Shown: positions 36,640 through 48,029, counted from the first letter of the stretch. The stretch: 64,000 bases of DNA from Tubiluchus corallicola (GCA_030141605.1 JAQGDQ010000065.1:558001-622000), one strand, 5' to 3'. Numbers and translations: made by a program. The notes: a model not told the origin generated them from the letters alone.

Positions 36640-36815
36640 CATGGAATCACCAACGGCAGTATCATCAACGTCAGGAAAATACAGGTAAGTATCATCAGCA
36701 GCAGATATCATCGACAATTGGTAAGTATAATCTTTAACAGGTTATGTATCATTAGCGTCAGGAAAATATAATCAGCAACAGGTAAGAATCATCACTGGCA
36801 TGCAGGTATCAATCA
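36640..36815 (+). repeat. Degenerate repeat of GTCAGGAAAATACAGGTAAG/ATCATCA units
   Basis: CGTCAGGAAAATA recurs at 36670 and 36759, CAGGTAAG or TTGGTAAGTAT at several points, each followed by ATCATCAGC-like text. The unit is about 25-30 bp and poorly conserved. Confidence 0.55.
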
Positions 36816-37839
36816 TCTATGTCATAACTATGTGTCGTAAGACAGATTGCTTCTCTGCAAGCAAGCACCGTTACTACTAAACCACCATTTTATGACATGA
36901 GAACGTCCGCTTAACTCGACAACTTAAAGCGGAATATCTGGGCGAACTGGACAGCCAAATTTCGTCTACGTGGCTTTAATCGTAATGCATAACGGTAACA
37001 TTGAACGTACAGGTGAAATCTGACTTCAGAACAGGTAGGCTCCTCGCGTTACACCGTTAAACAGTTTAACTAAACTTTTTTTATAAAAATTGAAAATAAT
37101 TAATAGTGGAATCATAACAGTTAGGAACTACATGTAGAGTTACATAACCTGGCTTAAAATAAGCCTGAGCGTCACAACTGGTTTGAATTCTTTAGGACAA
37201 TTGTTAAGCCATATTTTTTCATAATAACACATAAACACCTGAGCTATCCTAACTCCTTGAATTTGCTCATATAGAGCATTGTTAAACAGAAATGTATGTT
37301 TTTAAAAGAAATTTCCAATAGATGGCATAATTGATTAAGGTTACTAACAAGATCAGTATTGTTAAAGAGAGAACTAAAACAGATATCGCTGGTTTGAGTG
37401 AGAATAAGTGAAATGCTTGTAGAACCAAGTTTTTGAAAATTGTTGATGGCGTTACACAACTACATTAAATCAAATTCAAAGCAGGTGACAGGCTGAAAGT
37501 AGTTTTATTTTTATCTTTATTTATTAAAAATACATCGGCCTTGTTCTGTAACTACCATGTCAAACTGAAAGCAAACAAGATGGCCATACTGATTTTATAT
37601 CAGGTTATTTCAGTTTCTTTGATGGTTAGTGAACTATCACTACCTGATCAGTGGCTTGACACTCGCAAAGCTGTGATTGTTTCGCTCACTTTCACTCACT
37701 TGGCTTCGTTTTTTAAATACATGTACATACAATTTTAAAGGTGGCCCAACTTACCTGCAGCACCCGTTATTGCTAATTTGCAGGCGACAAAATCACAATG
37801 AATTCGGTAATCTATGTCGTACATGTTAATTTCGGTGGT
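36816..37839. other. Unassigned interval
   Basis: No motif seen on either strand. Confidence 0.4.
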
Positions 37840-38700
37840 GTATATAACCGACGAGGCTACAGGTCCGACGACGGCACCATTTTCGGCGATATATACATCA
37901 ACCTGGGGGTTTATTTTTCCAATCGGGCCCACACGGAGGAACGGGAGCCGAAAAACCTCCAAAATGGCCATTTTTGCCAATTTTTTGAAAATTATACCTC
38001 TTATTTCTAGAGATCCTGAATGGGCCGCGAGTGGTGCCGCTAGCCCGTTCAATGCTGGGTGTAATAGTCATATTTAGATTTTGCGGGAGGGCCAATAATA
38101 TCCGCTATGGGCATTCTCCCGGACCCAGCCACGCAAATTTTGCTGAAAACTGCTCAAACAACCTCTAGGAAAATTCAATTTGTGCAACTGTTACGGCGGG
38201 TTAAAAAAATAACTCGCAGAAAGATAACGAAACAGTCTACAAAAAGTAGAAGGTTTCACTACAAGTGTCCACTAGACGGAAACGGGAAGCGTGTATTTCA
38301 AAGCTCTTTTTCAACCCCCCTAACCTGCACGCTATTTGGAACATCCGTTGTCTTTAAGCTTGATAAATTTCGCGGCTGTTCCAGGCATTGTTGTCATCCG
38401 CCGTTCGACAGTATTATAGACTTTACATGAAGTTTTATTAGCCTATTATCATCTGAGGAACAACAAGAAAACTATGTAGAATGTCTGTGCACTATTGATC
38501 ATTGGTAGACAGACTAATGGCATTTATTATGGCACACAGTTTGTGCAAAATGTTTTGAATGGTTTCGTTGTGTTGCACTGCTACTGGTGTAGGTCTGTAG
38601 GTGTCGTCATTGTTGTTGTCATCGTCATCATATTCATCAACATCATCATCACCATGTGATGTGTTGGGTGTGGATATTATAGTTATAATTAGAGTCATAC
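37840..38700 (-). repeat. Dispersed repeat module B, longest copy
   Basis: In minus orientation it starts near 38700 with an AACACATCACATGG/GATGAT-rich stretch. Landmarks follow: CATTCAAAACATTTTGCACA, CTACCAATGATCAATAGTGC, AACAATGCCTGGAACAGCC, GGATGTTCCAAATAGCGTGC, CAGTTGCACAAATTGAATTT, GGGTCCGGGA, CTCTAGAAATAAGAGGTAT and the tail GTAGCCTCGTCGGTTATATA. The front half matches 62965-63470; the rear half matches 14915-15455. A short frame with an acidic run and the peptide ETIQNILHK is shared with the copy at 63100. Confidence 0.85.
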
Positions 38701-38704
38701 TAGA

Positions 38705-38752
38705 CTACATATATATATATATATATGTAGTATATGTAGTATATATATATAA
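38705..38752. repeat. (TA)n at the junction of modules A and B
   Basis: TA repeats with an interrupting GTAGTATATGTAGTA, forming a small inverted repeat. Confidence 0.9.
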
Positions 38753-39420
38753 CTGACGAGGCTACAGCTCCAACAACGGCACCATTTTCGGCGATCTATA
38801 CATCAAACGAAAGGTCCAGACCCACAGATTTGCCATTGGGGTTTTATTTTTCAAATTTGCCCATTTTTCGGCCGTTTTTTGCAAAACTTGTACCTCTTAT
38901 TTCTAGAGATCCGAAATGGGCCTTGGGTAGTGCTGGTAATGGTTGAATAGCCCGTTCAGCGATGAGTGTAATAGTAATATTTAGATTTCACGGGAGGGCC
39001 CGCTACGGGCATTTTCTCGGACGCAACTCTCAATTTTTCGAAATTTTGGCCAAACTGCCTAAGGAAAAAACGTCCTAGTGGCGCTTTGTGGGACTCTTGG
39101 AAGGAGCTCTTTAGAAAGAGGAAGAACTGGGCTACACGAAGGTGTGAGTCACATTTTAGGACACGTCCACCAAGAGGAGTGGCAACGAGTTAATTAGATG
39201 TTCCATTTTTGGCCATTTTGGCACGGAAAACTGCTGACGCAAAGCAATTGTTGTGACGTCATCCATTATACTTTGTGTACAACCTTATAACTTTAATTCA
39301 CTTAATTCACTTAAAGCTGCTGCTGGCTTTGCGTTATAGATGAGGACCATGTGTTGAGGACGTGCATTTTTGATTATAAGTGTATTTACACATAAAATTT
39401 TTTGCGGGGCCTTTGCTAGT
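38741..39420 (-). repeat. Dispersed repeat module A, copy 2
   Basis: In minus orientation it starts ACTAGCAAAGGCCCCGCAAA at 39420 and runs through GAGTCCCACAAAGCGCCACT, ATTCAACCATTACCAGCACT and CTCTAGAAATAAGAGGTACA. It ends in the same tail as module B (GTAGCCTCGTCAGTTATATA), directly against the B copy. A and B therefore share their 3' third but have different 5' parts. Confidence 0.85.
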
Positions 39421-39440
39421 CTATATATTAATTTAAGTGG

Positions 39441-39468
39441 TATATATATATATATATATATATATATC
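39441..39468. repeat. (TA)n microsatellite
   Basis: About 28 bp of TA immediately outside module A. Confidence 0.9.
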
Positions 39469-40125
39469 CGGCGCTGGACCCCGGATCCGTTACACTGATG
39501 CACATAAGTGGGATCCGAAATTGCCGCCTGGAATGGATCGACATTATTGGGTTTGGTGAGTGCTGCATTTTGCTTTAGGCGGACAGCTTGTCTGTACTAC
39601 TCGGCGTGTTCTTTGTGTTTTTGTAGACAGTTTCGTGTTTTTACCTTTTTTATGTTGAAGGCAATTGAACGGCCTTGATGATACAGGCAGCATCGGCCTT
39701 AGCTTAAACAGTTCTAGTTTTTATCGAGTTTCCAATGATGCGATAATAGCCGGTATTTAGAAAGAGGCGACGTACAGCCATTTTGTGATTTTGCATGTAT
39801 AGCTAGTCACCGTAGTTTCCGCGTGTTCTGTAATGGCTAGAGATGCCAGAAGGTTGGTAATTGGTATTTTAGTTGGTAGTTTCGTGTTCCAGGGCGTATG
39901 AGCGTTTCAATGGCGGCTTCCATGATTGCTTTCTGTGTTCTGGGATTATATCGCTTTTTCGTGTACCAAGTGAGTAACGTGTAATTTCGTCATGTCCGAC
40001 AGTGACATTAAGTGACAACCGTCTTGTAAGGGTTAATGCCATCCGATCTAGAGGAAAAAACTATCCGCACTATCTTTGGGATCGTGGCAAGGACTTCAGC
40101 TGGATACACTCAATTCATCACCCGG
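39469..40125. other. Unassigned, GC-richer than surroundings
   Basis: May be the interior of the hAT element whose end lies at 40204, or part of a different element. No transposase motif seen. Confidence 0.35.
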
Positions 40126-40204
40126 GCCGCACTTTCATTAGGTTGACAAATCTCTTTGCGGGCCGCGCAAAATCTCACGGCGGGTCGCACTTTGCGCACC
40201 CCTG
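40126..40204 (+). mobile_element. hAT-type terminus, single end
   Basis: The stretch ends GCACTTTGCGCACCCCTG, the inverse of the CAGGGGTGCGCAAAGTGC start seen in many hAT elements, with internal GGGCCGC repeats typical of hAT subterminal regions. The next eight bases, CTCTATAG, could be the target-site duplication. The opposite end was not found upstream, so the element is truncated or its other end has decayed. Confidence 0.65.
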
Positions 40205-41620
40205 CTCTATAGTTTAAACTAATTGTTAAATTACCATTTTTTATCTTTAGATATTGGCTGAACCACGGAGGTTTTTAAGTAACTTAAGCAGTAAACATGA
40301 TTAACATGTTGAACAACATACAAAGATACACTAATTTTTCATTGGGTGCATGAAGTATATGATCTGACATGAGCCCTAAAGATCCGTCATTTTTTCTGTT
40401 TTTGACCATGCATTTTGTCTGCAATGTCTTGAATAGTAATAGTTGTGCATGTGTAGTCAGCAGTCTTCAATTTGTTCTTCAGATCATTTGCAAATTCAGT
40501 TATCTCGCTGTCGTTGTAATAATGAGTTGCGTAAAGATCTTCAAATTTTTTAGCAAAACGTTCTGCTACATCTTTTGATTCTGATGTTCCATTAACGAAA
40601 TACACTTTGGCGATTTTGAATCCCAAATTTTTCTTAGTTCACTAAAAAGATCTCTTTGCCTGTTTTCAAACATTGTTTTCACCATCTTTTCATTTTTCAA
40701 TTTAGTTTCGTTTTTCATGGTCTTACGTACAAGATAATGGTGTTTTGTTCTTCATTTTTCTTTACATCAGCGATAACACCCTGTCTTGGTGCCACAGCTA
40801 TTCCAAATACTATGCCTTAGCAGTGATTTTTGCTGAGCCTCTTCGCACTCATCATTCCACCCAACAATTATTTTGTTTTTATACTTCCTCAGCTCAACAA
40901 TTTGCTGCATAGACTTTCAATCTCTAAATCATGAATTCTGCAATTAACATTTTTACACATTGGAATTTCATTGCTATCATCTATCAAATTCTACTATTGG
41001 ATACCATTTGTCTATATCTATTTATATCTGCCTGAGAAGCTTTGTACCATGCTCGCGATTATTACATAAAATACTTAAAAAAGGGTCGTCTATAAATGTA
41101 AGTTATTACTTTGCAGGTTACCACAAGAGAAATCTGTGTTCCAATCCCCTCCACAAATTACAAAGTCTGGATCCGCCATATTTATAATTATACTTATTTC
41201 GTTTAAATGATAATTAAAAGATTCCACACCACGACTGTTGTTTGCACCTAAGTCACAAGACATGTAACAGTTTACTATAAGTAAACGTTTGTCTCCTATG
41301 TTTAAAATTATAGCGCAAACTCTTTTACTGCCATAATTAGTCACAGTAATATATCTATTCATGTTAGATTTGTATAAAATTGCGCACCCACCATATGGGC
41401 GTCCTTTCAAGACCATCGCAATTTGAGTTCACACCACTAGGTGCATAAAAATGAAAACTGCCTTCAATTTGCAATTGTAATACTTGCTCCTTCAACAACC
41501 AGTGTTCTTCTGTCAGTAAAATGTCACCTTTCTTGAGAACATTGTCTTGAATGTACATTTTCCGCTGCTGGTTAAGTCCGTTACTGTTGCTATATGAACA
41601 TAATACTATCTTCTCATTTC
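40205..41620 (-). mobile_element. LINE ORF2 relic: apurinic-type endonuclease, linker, start of reverse transcriptase
   Basis: The endonuclease nicks target DNA for retrotransposition. Minus strand: SYSNSNGLNQQ (41600s), ILLTEEHWLL (catalytic Glu, about 41505-41535), FYAPSGVN, a frameshift, GRPYGGCAILYKS (about 41390), RVCAIIL, LLIVNCYM, DPDFVICGGDWNTDFS (GD.N metal-site motif, about 41125-41175). The terminal SDH block is lost. Linker: ELRKYKNKIIVGWND, KMVKTMFENRQRDLF, DVAERFAKKFEDLYATHY (40500s). Reverse transcriptase start: SLGLMSDHILHAPN (40340-40385) and VVQPISKDKK (about 40239-40267). It stops at 40205 where the hAT end begins. Several frameshifts and stops; the polymerase core is not found beyond. 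Confidence 0.85.
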
Positions 41621-42539
41621 TGCACTAGTTTGTTTGTTGCAGAACCATGACTGATATCTTATTATTTGTTGTTTATACTTCTTCGCTTGAAAAGCCTCCT
41701 ACATGCAACATTCTCGGGCCAAAAATTTGCTTTTTAGGATTTTGTCACTCAATTTTCACTCTAAAAGACCAATTTAGAGAAGTACGCCATGACAGGCCAT
41801 TCAAAATTTTCTCAACTACTATGCAGCTGAACGCAATGATCTGTAGTATAAGAGTAGACAAAGTAAATCATCCATGCTTACATGGGTACAAAATTGCTTG
41901 CCATTCACAAATTTGCTCTAAAATGGCTTTTTGGGCGGATTCTGCAAATAAGCCCGTACAACAACAAGGCCCACCTGAAAATTAGTACTGCCACCAAGTC
42001 AACAAGCACTAAAGTCCCATCTGTTAGCTGATATTACCACTCTGAAAGAACAAAACCAACTTTTTAGCAGTTGGCTCCCAGACTGATTTATCTGTTTCTA
42101 AATCTGCATGTAATAATTGATTTTGGACGAGATGTTTAAAAAAGAAGAAAGCTGTCTTCTTGGTTTGTTATACTTTCGGAAAAAAATAGAAGTTAAAGTA
42201 GAAGAAGAATAAAGAACCAGTTACAACTGTTGAACCAGAAATTGACCAAAAATTGCATTTACCCGAATGACAAAGATGCCAGAATAAAGTGAACGTTGCA
42301 TTGAATTACGTTAAAATACAGTTTATTTAAATTGTAACCCGACCAATGATGAACATGTCATAATTATAGGTAAACGATAAGTTGGTCACAAATGTTCTTT
42401 ATTTTTATTTTTCTGCATCTACTTTTACTACAGCAATTACAGTACAATGCTTTATTTAGTAAATTTCTTAATATTTTGGATAGTATTTTATTATGCTAGC
42501 CACAAGTCGCAACAGAATATTGCGCATTAACTAACGACA
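41621..42539. other. Unassigned interval
   Basis: The plus-strand frame 41647-41985 (112 codons) is unrecognised. Near 42495 GCTAGCCACAAGTCGCAACA faintly resembles the start of module A. Confidence 0.35.
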
Positions 42540-42718
42540 ACTCATACAACACTACACCACATTAACCAAACCTCACCACCCCCAGGACTTCACACCCAAC
42601 ACACGACACCACCCACAAACTGGGTGCTACGACAAACATTTTAAGAGCCATCAAACAATGATTGACAATGCACGAACATTCTACCTAATTCTTGTTTACT
42701 GCTTCGTAGATGATAACA
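42540..42718 (+). repeat. Dispersed repeat module B, front fragment
   Basis: Contains a CACCAC-rich run, then ACAATGATTGACAATGCACG, ACATTCTACCTAATTCTTGT and AGATGATAACAGG, matching in order the B copies at 38460-38540 (minus) and 63260-63340. It is cut at 42718 by the minisatellite. The rear part of B resumes at 44573. Confidence 0.75.
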
Positions 42719-43033
42719 GGTACCACAACTTTGGTACAAGTAAATTTGGTACAGGTAAGTTTGGTATTGGTAATTTTGGTACCGGGAAAACATGGTACTA
42801 GGAATTTTGGTACGCAGTCATTTTGGTACTGGGAAAATCTGGTACAGAGAAAATATGGTATTGGTAAATATGGTACTAAAGAAGTTTTGTCAGGCATTTT
42901 GGTACAAGTAAATATGGTACAAGGTAAAAATTGTACGGAACAAGTTTGGTTCTAGGAAAGTTTAGTACTCGGAAAGTTTGGTACTAGGAAAATTCGGTAC
43001 AGAGAAACTTTGGTGCAAGTAAAGTTTGTACAA
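42719..43033 (+). repeat. Minisatellite array, ~16-17-bp unit TTTTGGTACTAGGAAAA
   Basis: About nineteen imperfect units with a conserved GGTAC core. The array is in inverted orientation relative to the one at 44340-44572. Confidence 0.9.
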
Positions 43034-43987
43034 AAAATATATTTTATATAACCTACTCGAACAAGCTATAGGGGCTCATATTGTTGTTTGTATTTATTTG
43101 TTTTTTGTTCGCTTCCTCTTTTTTGTTTGTCTGTCGTTTGTTATTTGTCATTGTTGTTGTTGTTTGTCTGTTTCTTGCTCGCTCTTTTCTTGTGAGTACT
43201 ACTACCACCACCATCATCATTGTTGCTGTCATCATGTTGTTGTTATTGTTGTTGTTGCTGATAATATTATTAGCGGTGAATATAATAATTATCGTTGCCA
43301 TCGCCACTGTTACTGTCGTTGCTGCCAAAAAATAACGATATGATTACAGTAAGTGATGGCAATAATATTGATGATAACAACAATGACGCTAGTGATGATG
43401 ATAATAATGACGATGACGATAACAGTGATGATTATTGCAAATATGACACTGATGATGATGTTGACAGCGTCAATGATTATGACAGTTGTAACAAAAACGA
43501 GAATGACTGTGATAACTACTGCAAACAGTAGTTACTGCTGGCACGACACTATTTGGCATATTTACGGCACTTAATGATTCCAGTGATTTAAATTCCGTTC
43601 CGATTTTTTGCAAAATGCTTTTACGGGGCTTGGCTAGTGGCAATATATAATTTTCACTTTTGAAATTTGCCAAAACGTTGCAAAGCGCAAATGCTAGTAG
43701 CATTTCTTAGTGCAGTACTACTTTTATTTTTGTTCGTCTGACTGCTGGTTTAAAAAGCAATAAGTTTTACCTGTGCCTTTTGATATTGTGGTAATTAATA
43801 AAATACGGATGGACAGGCAAGCAGATAATTTGCTTAAAACAGGCAATTGAACATTATTTTGTTGTTTAATTGTTTCTAATACTGTAGTAATTCAGTAAAC
43901 AGCGAAACTATTATATACGTTAAATAACTGCTTAATTTCAGAAATATATCTTATAAGTACAATGATGATGATCATCATCATCATCTA

Positions 43988-44029
<42 letters not shown>

Positions 44030-44339
44030 TAAGAAGTACAGTTCTCGCTCCATACTGTGTACTGCGGCCCTCACGGGAAATCATACAGTTTTTTGAAAAA
44101 TTTGCGGGAGAGTTTGAGACCATTCCCTATTTCCTGAAAGAATTCTCAAATATACCTTCATGGATGGGATAAAATTTCAGCTGTCGTGCACTATTAATTA
44201 CAATATAATATTTTATGAACTTTTTAATAAATCAAACTTTCCTAATACCATATTTCCTCCTTGCTGAAAAAACTTCTTATTTTCTAGTTGAAACAATTAT
44301 TTTATACTGAGATATAGAAATGCTCTCTTTTTCGTTTAG
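43034..44339. other. Interior of the inverted-minisatellite segment, mostly low complexity
   Basis: Contains TTG/GTT-rich sequence (43080-43280), GAT/AAT-rich sequence (43340-43530) and a (CAT)n tract. The minus strand near 43640 (ACTAGCCAAGCCCCGTAAAA) weakly resembles the start of module A. No protein-coding motif; the poly-Asn, Asp, Met and Val frames are artefacts. Confidence 0.6.
43962..44030 (+). repeat. (CAT)n microsatellite
   Basis: Near-perfect CAT repeat of about 65 bp. Confidence 0.95.
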
Positions 44340-44572
44340 TAGCAAATTTTCCTAGTACCAAATTTTCCTGGTACCAAAATTTCTTCGTACCAAATTTTCC
44401 TAGTACCAAATTTTCCTAGTACCAAATTTTCCTAGTACCAAATTTTCCTGGTACCAATATTTCTTCGTACCAAATTTTCCTAGTAGCAAATTTTCCTAGT
44501 ACCAAATTTTCCTAGTACCAAATTTTCCTGGTAGCAAAATTTCTTCGTACCAAACATTCCCTTCATCTAGTG
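44340..44572 (-). repeat. Minisatellite array, 16-bp unit, inverted copy of the 42.7-kb array
   Basis: On the plus strand the unit is CCTAGTACCAAATTTT, in fourteen or so regular 16-bp units. Its reverse complement AAAATTTGGTACTAGG is the unit of the array at 42719. It is more homogeneous than its partner. Confidence 0.93.
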
Positions 44573-44745
44573 GACATCTGTCCTTACGACCGTCAAACAC
44601 TGTCCACCATTTTCTCCTCTTTCCGAAAGTAGGCTTGTTTTTTCCCAACATGCCCAAACGGTTGCACAAACGAGTTAGTTTTTCTGGAGGCTGTTTGTGC
44701 ACTTTTCCATAAAACTTGGGCATACATGTCCAGGGCTAATTGATA
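44573..44745 (+). repeat. Dispersed repeat module B, rear fragment
   Basis: TCTAGTGGACATCTGTCC, CAACATGCCCAAACGGTTGC, TTTTTCTGGAGGCTGTTTG and CCAGGGCTA match the B copies at 14940-15055 and, in reverse, 38105-38280. Together with 42540-42718 it brackets the inverted-minisatellite segment. Confidence 0.8.
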
Positions 44746-44805
44746 AAAATGACACAAGTAAAAATGGCACAGGGAAAAACGACACGGTAAAAGCGGCACA
44801 GTCAT
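44746..44805 (+). repeat. Minisatellite, ~15-bp unit AAAAATGGCACAGGG
   Basis: Four units: AAAAATGACACAAGT, AAAAATGGCACAGGG, AAAAACGACACGGT, AAAAGCGGCACAG. It directly follows the module B fragment. Confidence 0.75.
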
Positions 44806-45353
44806 AATAACAATTTTGCTTTCACAATGATTGAACTTTTGTAATTAAATAGATTGACCATTCGTCAAAATTAAGGCAAAATTTTATTTTATGCACACGC
44901 ACGCACGCATGCACACATTCTTTCACGCGCACGTATACATGTAACAGGTGACATCATGACTAGTTTTTAATCACTACAGAGCCTTCAGTAGCGTGAACAA
45001 TATTCATAAAGTGCTGATTATGTCCAATATATTTAAATTTCAGTGCGTAAGTTGTTTATTTTTACCTATTTATGCCACAAAGCATTGTGCTTGATTTAAA
45101 TTCACGTTGTCAGATCAGGAAGATTTGATTAAGAGATTTTTCTGCTTGTGATCATCAGCGGTTAGTAGTCTAGTGCGCGTCGTGCAAATAAGCTTCATGA
45201 CTAGCTAGCAATTGAACAATCACATTATTCAGCCATACGCTGTACATTATTTATAGTAGACATAGTAGAGGCATAGAAATGCTGTTATGTATGAGTAATC
45301 TTTGAAACAATAATGACTAAAAGTAAATAAAATCGTCTGTACATGCTTAACTG
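44806..45353. other. Unassigned; likely 3' flank and UTR of the next LINE
   Basis: Alternating CA/CG sequence at 44890-44940. The part next to 45353 should be the UTR of the minus-strand LINE. Confidence 0.35.
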
Positions 45354-46575
45354 TCAAAGCTTAATATTAGATTTGAAAAACAAGAAAAGTTTAGAATTGC
45401 CTGCAGTGACCAAAGGTGCATCATTTACTGAATTGAGTAAGAAATTCCAAACTTGAACAACGAGGTTGGAAAAGAAAAACCCAAAACCTTTTTCATTCGT
45501 TTTACGAACGCGCAGCTTTAGACTATGGTTACTTTTTGGCCTATCAGCGAATGCTCTTGTAAAAAAAATTCAGGATCTAAATCAACATCCCTATGTATTA
45601 TTTTGTAACATATGACCAAATCGTTTAGCAATCGTCTCTCCTCTAACAATCATAAATGAAGAGTTTTTAGCCTTTCTGGATAGGTTTCATACATAAGTTC
45701 CGAGAAACTTCTATAGTTTTTATCGCCTTGTAAAATATCTTTATAAATTTTCAGCAATATCTACATCCCCATACAATGACGGGCTCCATATAAAGGAGCA
45801 ATATTCAACTGTTGGCCTCACATGAACTTTACATGCTTTAAGGAAACGTTTCTATTTTTAGTACTAAAATACGGAAGATCATGATCGGTATTCTATTGGC
45901 ATGGGAAAATGTTCAATACAGTGGGCTTTTGCCTTTAGACACATTAAAGATCCAGGTCTTTAACAACACAATAGTCTGAATTGCGCTATTATTGATGTAG
46001 TAGCAATTTCTGGGATTACTTTTCCCAACACGAAGTACATTACATTTGTTAACAGTAATTTTCAGTAGCCAGGTGTTGGCCCAATTTACAATCCTATGCA
46101 ACGTATTCTGTAAATTATCTGTCGAAACACATTGATATAATTTTACATCATCGGCAAAAAGTTTCAGCGTTGTTAAGTTTACAATTTCAGTGATATCGTT
46201 AATAAAAAATATAAATAAAATAGGGCCAATAACGCTGCCTTGAGCTACACCAGGGGAAATGGTAGCATAAGAAGAAAGCGAATTTCGAATTACGACCTGT
46301 TGTTTTCTTTCAGACAGAAAACATTTTATTCAGTCAAACAAACAGCGTTTTATTCCAAACGACTGTAACTTTAATATTGATTTCGGGTGGCTAACAGTAT
46401 CGAAGGCCTTTTTGAAAAGCAATATATATTGCGTCAAGATTTTTGCCCGTATCGACAACAACATTCCAATCATATAGACATTCCTTCACTTGCGTACAAG
46501 TAGACTTCTTAGCAATTATCATTTCCATTATTTTACCATCAGTACATGTCACCGAAACTGGGGCCGTATTCACTA
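45354..46575 (-). mobile_element. LINE reverse transcriptase and C-terminus, best preserved in the window
   Basis: Minus strand: PVSVTCTDGKIMEMIIAKK (46500s, equivalent to the YRPVSLT motif), VVVDTGKNLDAIYIAFQKA then after one frameshift FDTVSHPKSILKLQSFGIK, SPGVAQGSVIGPILFIFF (about 46195-46250), KLFADDVKLYQC (catalytic FADD, about 46130-46160), WANTWLLKITVNKCNVLRV, then VHVRPTVEYCSFIWSP (45765-45815), KLRVRKTNEKGFGFFFSN, LVVQVWNFLLNSVNDAPLV and a stop at 45354. This is a CR1/jockey-like order, and the polymerase motifs are intact. There are frameshifts in the C-terminal part and no endonuclease upstream, so the copy is 5' truncated. Confidence 0.88.
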
Positions 46576-46813
46576 AAGTTCTTACGAACGATTTTTTTTC
46601 GTAATTCATAATACACAGGTATTGACTAAGCTAGTCTTCCTAAAAATCTTCTTAAATTTGTTCGTAACTTTACGCAAGGATTTATTAGCATTTAATAAAA
46701 TGGCTATGACTGGTATTTTCATGGAAAAAGAAAAGGCTATCTTGCATTAGACTTTTCAAAAGAAAGTGATAAACGCACTATAGTCCACGCAGCAGACTAC
46801 AAGGCTTGCATCT
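46576..46813. other. Unassigned interval
   Basis: No motif seen. Confidence 0.4.

Positions 46814-46846
<33 letters not shown>
46814..46846 (+). repeat. (CT)n microsatellite
   Basis: 33 bp of perfect CT. Confidence 0.95.
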
Positions 46847-46849
<3 letters not shown>

Positions 46850-46909
46850 CATCAATCAATGCATATATCTACTACCTGCCTACCATACCTAGCTATCTGC
46901 CAACTAACT

Positions 46910-47045
46910 GATCAATTGGTCAATCAACCAACCGACCGACCTACCTGGCCATTTATCTATCTATCTATCTACCTACCTACCAACTAACCTACCTATCCGC
47001 CTACTAACCTTTCCCCGTACCTACCTACCTACCCGCCTATTTATT
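46910..47045 (+). repeat. Degenerate (CTAC)n/(CTAT)n tetranucleotide tract
   Basis: CTATCTATCTATCTACCTAC with CCTACC and CCGACC variants through 47045. Confidence 0.9.
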
Positions 47046-47604
47046 AATCTACATTTTGTCTTGTTTTTCCTAGTACGAATTCGGCCAATAAACAACGTAT
47101 TTTTTGTGTTTTTAGTCGGTCTCTGGTTAACAACCGAGAAAATCTAGCGTGCTAGGCAAATGCAACAGAATAAAAAGTAAAGTCACGTTTTCTCCAACGT
47201 TATAATAAACAAGCAAATCCTTTAGCATTATTAAAACGGCTATTTCTTGTAATGGCATCGTAGTAGTAAACATAGGCTAGTCTTCCTTCTATTTTGTTAC
47301 AGATTAGCGTTGATCTTTATGGATAGTTTTGCTATTTTAGCAACGTTTTTACTAGCAGTAAAGCCAAGATTTTGCACCTGCTGTTAACGAAGATATCATT
47401 ACACAAAGCATCGTCACTCTGAAAAACGTAAACAGTTCACAGCACAAATTTAGGTTGCGTTTGTGTTTGGATAAAAAAATGGGATAGGCTACATTTTTGC
47501 AAGCAGTTATTTCTTTCATGCAAGCTATTTTCTCCAGCAAAGACACCTATGATTAATAAGTTAGAATTATTAGTTAGGCGTCAATTGTATATACTTATTA
47601 TAAA
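47046..47604. other. Unassigned interval
   Basis: No motif seen. Confidence 0.4.
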
Positions 47605-47765
47605 AGTTTTACATGTCAAGTGTAGACCTACGTAAGTCAAACGTAGATTTAGGTAATTCAAATGTGTCTTGGTAATTCAAATGTTCTCTTAGGTAGTTCA
47701 AATGTGTTAACAATGGTTTTCAACAAAGCTTACATGTCTTTGTAAATCAAATGTAGCCACATGTC
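47605..47765 (+). repeat. Degenerate tandem repeat, ~20-24-bp unit GTAATTCAAATGTGTCTTAG
   Basis: The core GTAATTCAAATGT or GTAGTTCAAATGT occurs near 47654, 47674 and 47697, with weaker copies (GTAAGTCAAACGTAG, GTAAATCAAATGTAG) either side. Confidence 0.7.
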
Positions 47766-48029
47766 AAGTCAATTGTGACATGTCCGAAAGATGTTAAATT
47801 TAAAATTAGGAAGGACCTTAATTGCTCTTATAGCTGAGTAAATAATAAATTTATAGGCCTACTAACAATTTATAAATATTCTGTAAGCTTTACATACCAT
47901 TGTTACAGTTAGAAAAAACAATAGGTTGTTAAATTACAGCATGTTTATTGACAAAAACAAATTCATTAATACAATGTTTCACTGCTCACTAGGAAGTGGG
48001 GCCCTATTTATTCATTTTAGTCGACGTTT
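47766..48029. other. Unassigned interval
   Basis: No motif seen. Confidence 0.4.

Noticed and set aside
43053-43574. Poly-Asp, Asn, Met and Val frames
   Set aside because: They derive from GAT- and TTG-rich low-complexity DNA in the interior of the inverted-minisatellite segment.
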